From Roseateles_E sp005503085 (GTDB lineage: Bacteria; Pseudomonadota; Gammaproteobacteria; Burkholderiales; Burkholderiaceae_C): DNA of 64,000 nt. The stretch is from contig NZ_JAQOWX010000007.1 in assembly GCF_028462495.1 (NCBI RefSeq), positions 20,005 through 84,004 of the forward strand. The letters are read 5' to 3'. The position numbers were made by a program, and so were the translations under genes. The notes under the pieces are model-generated. The model saw nothing but the letters and a program-made list of their open reading frames with translations. It did not search any database and was not told where the DNA came from. Positions 62,739-64,000 of the stretch are shown piece by piece (position 1 is the stretch's first letter; each line of letters begins with the position of its first letter).

Positions 62739-63376
62739 CCTCCCTCAGGCTTGCAAGCTGGCCGACGCCATGACGCCGGCACTGCCGCCATCTGGGGCGC
62801 GGCCAAGGCCAGGTGCTGCCCAACTTCTGCGATCAGCCCCGCCACCAGAACATCAAGGCTAGCCAGCTCAGGGGATGAGGACTCTTCCAGCGCACGCTCC
62901 AGGGCCTTCAGACCGCTGTGCAAGGCCGCCAGCTTGGCGTTGGATCGCACCAGCGACGACACGAGCTCCCTGGGGCTGGCATGCAGAGGATCTTCCTCTG
63001 ACCGCGCATCCAGGAGCTGCGCGACATACATCCCCTGCGACAACTCGGCCGCACGCGCAGCGCGGGCCAGCCTGGCGGCCCGGTCGGCGGGCATGCGCAG
63101 GGTCACCTTAGCGAACGGGGCGGCGTTGTGAAGCTGAATCGACGCTGCCGGCGCCGTGTCCATCGCACCGACAGCTGAGGCGTCAACGGCCTGTGCGTCC
63201 AGCCACTCGCCGAGGACAGTTCTGGCCAGCGCAGCCGCACTCATGCGGCGCGAGCGTGCGACGGCAGCTAGCGCGGGGCCATGCCGACGGAAGTCGATGG
63301 TCAACCGTTCGCGACGGCCGCTGCCGCTGCGTGGCGCATGGGCTCGCGGCTGGCGGACGAAGGTGGCGGTTCCCAT
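62735..63376 (-). CDS. MobC-like relaxosome accessory protein
   Basis: This is a 213-aa protein. The N-terminal basic part (RRERLTIDFRRHGPALAAVARSRRMSAAALARTVLGEWLDAQ) and the central FAKVTLRMPADRAARLARAARAAELSQGMYVAQLLDA look like two ribbon-helix-helix type segments. It lies just upstream of the relaxase with a four-base overlap, the usual place for an oriT-binding accessory factor. It starts 29 bp after the palindromic site at 63406-63438. The MobC identity rests on context more than on clear homology. Confidence 0.7.
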   Translation of the reverse strand: MGTATFVRQPRAHAPRSGSGRRERLTIDFRRHGPALAAVARSRRMSAAALARTVLGEWLDAQAVDASAVGAMDTAPAASIQLHNAAPFAKVTLRMPADRAARLARAARAAELSQGMYVAQLLDARSEEDPLHASPRELVSSLVRSNAKLAALHSGLKALERALEESSSPELASLDVLVAGLIAEVGQHLALAAPQMAAVPASWRRPACKPEGG

Positions 63377-63405
63377 GACACAAGTTTGCGTCGGGTTCGG
63401 CGCTT

Positions 63406-63438
63406 GGCGCGTGCTGATTTTTGCTAAGAATCAGCGCC
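63406..63438 (-). promoter_or_regulatory. Palindromic operator upstream of the mob operon (copy B)
   Basis: Read toward the MobC-like gene, this 33-bp site carries GCTGATT, TTAGCAAAA and TCAGCACGCG like copy A at 49688-49720. The outer GCTGATT/AATCAGC halves form an inverted repeat. Orientation and the 29-bp distance to the start codon are the same as at copy A. It may serve as an operator and, being beside the mob genes, could be part of the oriT region. Confidence 0.7.
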
Positions 63439-63540
63439 GGGCGCGACCCAGCAAGATGCATCACGTCTTCATGAGTCCGCCAACAACGAACCCACGAATC
63501 ACCAGATCAAGGAACAACAAAAGGCAGCACCTCAATCATG

Positions 63541-63559
63541 GGGGAACAAACCGGGGAAC
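63541..63559 (+). repeat. AACCGGGGAAC repeats at the right island end
   Basis: GGGGAACA (63541-63548) and AACCGGGGAAC (63549-63559) match the repeats at 36162-36227 beside the left attachment site. They lie 60 bp inside the right attachment repeat. This supports a role in integrase binding or excision. The rest of 63439-63618 holds no gene that I can see and may contain the transfer origin. Confidence 0.6.
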
Positions 63560-63618
63560 GCTTTTGGCCAGTAGCTGAAAAACTGCTATCAAGTCAACTA
63601 CTTACGCCGCACTTGCGG

Positions 63619-63711
63619 TTCCCGCCGGAGACCAATAGGACGTTTCAGAGCGTCCCGCAAGCGATCAAGCCTCTATGTGAATCAATCACTTAGAGGCTTT
63701 TTTCATGCCAT
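63619..63711 (+). repeat. Right attachment repeat of the island
   Basis: The block 63648-63711 is identical to 36064-36127. The preceding 63619-63647 is a slightly diverged copy of the tRNA-Arg 3' end and its flank (TTCCCGCCGGAG, then ACCAATAGGACG), with three mismatches and two missing bases. The clean boundary at 63711/63712 marks the return to chromosomal DNA. Confidence 0.92.
63667..63703 (+). terminator. Second copy of the tRNA-Arg terminator
   Basis: The same 9-bp stem AAGCCTCTA/TAGAGGCTT and T run as at 36083-36119, duplicated by integration. Here it has no tRNA upstream and is probably without function until excision. Confidence 0.8.
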
Positions 63712-63790
63712 CGAAGCTCGTGGGGTTGCTTTACAGCTCAGGTCGGGTGGGGGAACTTCGTCACACAGGCTGTGCTTCCATCCGCTTGTC

Positions 63791-64000
63791 TCAGCTCGCG
63801 ACCGAGACAGCTGTCTGCCGCCGACGCCACAGCACGGGCACGCAGGCGCCCGCCAGCGCCAGCGCCACCAGCGCATAGGACTGCGGCTCGGGCACCGTGG
63901 CGCAACTGCCCTGCCCCACTGCGATGCACGCAGTGCCGTAGCTGACATCAGTCAGGCTCAGCCCTTCGCGGCCGACCAGATTGAGTTCGAAATCCGGGCT
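63791..64000 (-). CDS. PEP-CTERM protein, C-terminal fragment
   Basis: The frame entering from the right edge ends with a full sorting tail: CATVPEPQSYALVALALAGA, then CVPVLWRRRQTAVSVAS and a TGA at 63791-63793. VPEP, the hydrophobic helix and the Arg cluster are all present. The 69 residues visible upstream begin with SPDFELNLVGREGLSL. It is a different protein from that at 34919. Its start lies beyond the window. Confidence 0.88.
   Translation of the reverse strand, partial: SPDFELNLVGREGLSLTDVSYGTACIAVGQGSCATVPEPQSYALVALALAGACVPVLWRRRQTAVSVAS

Larger units (their letters stand above)
36064..63711. mobile_element. 27.6-kb integrative and mobilizable island at tRNA-Arg(CCU)
   Basis: The element is bounded by a perfect 64-bp direct repeat at 36064-36127 and 63648-63711 adjoining tRNA-Arg(CCU). 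Inside, in order: tyrosine integrase, 50-repeat CRISPR array, complete type I-E cas operon, stbABC-like maintenance operon, small membrane protein, sigma/FecR pair, XRE regulator, mixed lower-GC cargo, relaxase and MobC-like gene. There are no type IV secretion genes, so transfer would need a helper conjugative element, as for other integrative mobilizable elements. PEP-CTERM genes lie on both chromosomal sides. Confidence 0.9.

Overview
The window is 64 kb of high-GC DNA from a betaproteobacterium, most likely of the order Burkholderiales. I infer this from the homogentisate and protocatechuate catabolic operons, a Bug-type solute-binding protein, a c4-type cytochrome, PEP-CTERM proteins and the dense GC-rich coding. 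No rRNA or marker gene allows a species name.

Positions 1-36050 look like core chromosome. They hold: the end of egtB plus egtD (ergothioneine) and a DUF427 gene; a seven-gene operon on the minus strand (MBL hydrolase, VOC protein, FAD monooxygenase, DUF2783, solute-binding protein, hmgA, fahA) for homogentisate catabolism, with a divergent IclR regulator; a FeeM-like N-acyl synthase; pcaB and a pcaC-pcaD fusion; SapC and CNNM/CorC proteins; apaH; tRNA-Ser(UGA); a lipoprotein; a peptide-type ABC binding protein; an HD-GYP protein; cytochrome c4; a MoxR ATPase and a VWA protein with several genes between them; an EAL protein; tamA-tamB; a PEP-CTERM protein; and tRNA-Arg(CCU).

Positions 36064-63711 form a 27.6-kb integrative and mobilizable island inserted just behind tRNA-Arg(CCU). 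A perfect 64-bp direct repeat, containing the tRNA terminator, bounds it at 36064-36127 and 63648-63711. Next to the tRNA lies a tyrosine integrase, then a 50-repeat CRISPR array and a complete type I-E cas operon (cas3-cas8e-cse2-cas7-cas5-cas6e-cas1-cas2), read toward the array. Next come an stbABC-like plasmid-maintenance operon, a sigma-FecR pair without a receptor gene, an XRE regulator, a lower-GC stretch of poorly known cargo (including an 883-aa lipoprotein and an unrecognised 427-aa protein with a helical hydrophobic segment), and at the far end a relaxase with a MobC-like partner. A near-identical 33-bp palindromic site lies exactly 29 bp before the start codons of both the stb and mob operons, so maintenance and mobilization are probably controlled together.

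Beyond the island the chromosome resumes with the end of a second PEP-CTERM gene. The main point of interest is a full I-E immune system with a large spacer memory carried as cargo of a mobilizable, tRNA-integrated element. Its array contains a duplicated two-spacer block and a second pair of diverged, homologous spacers.
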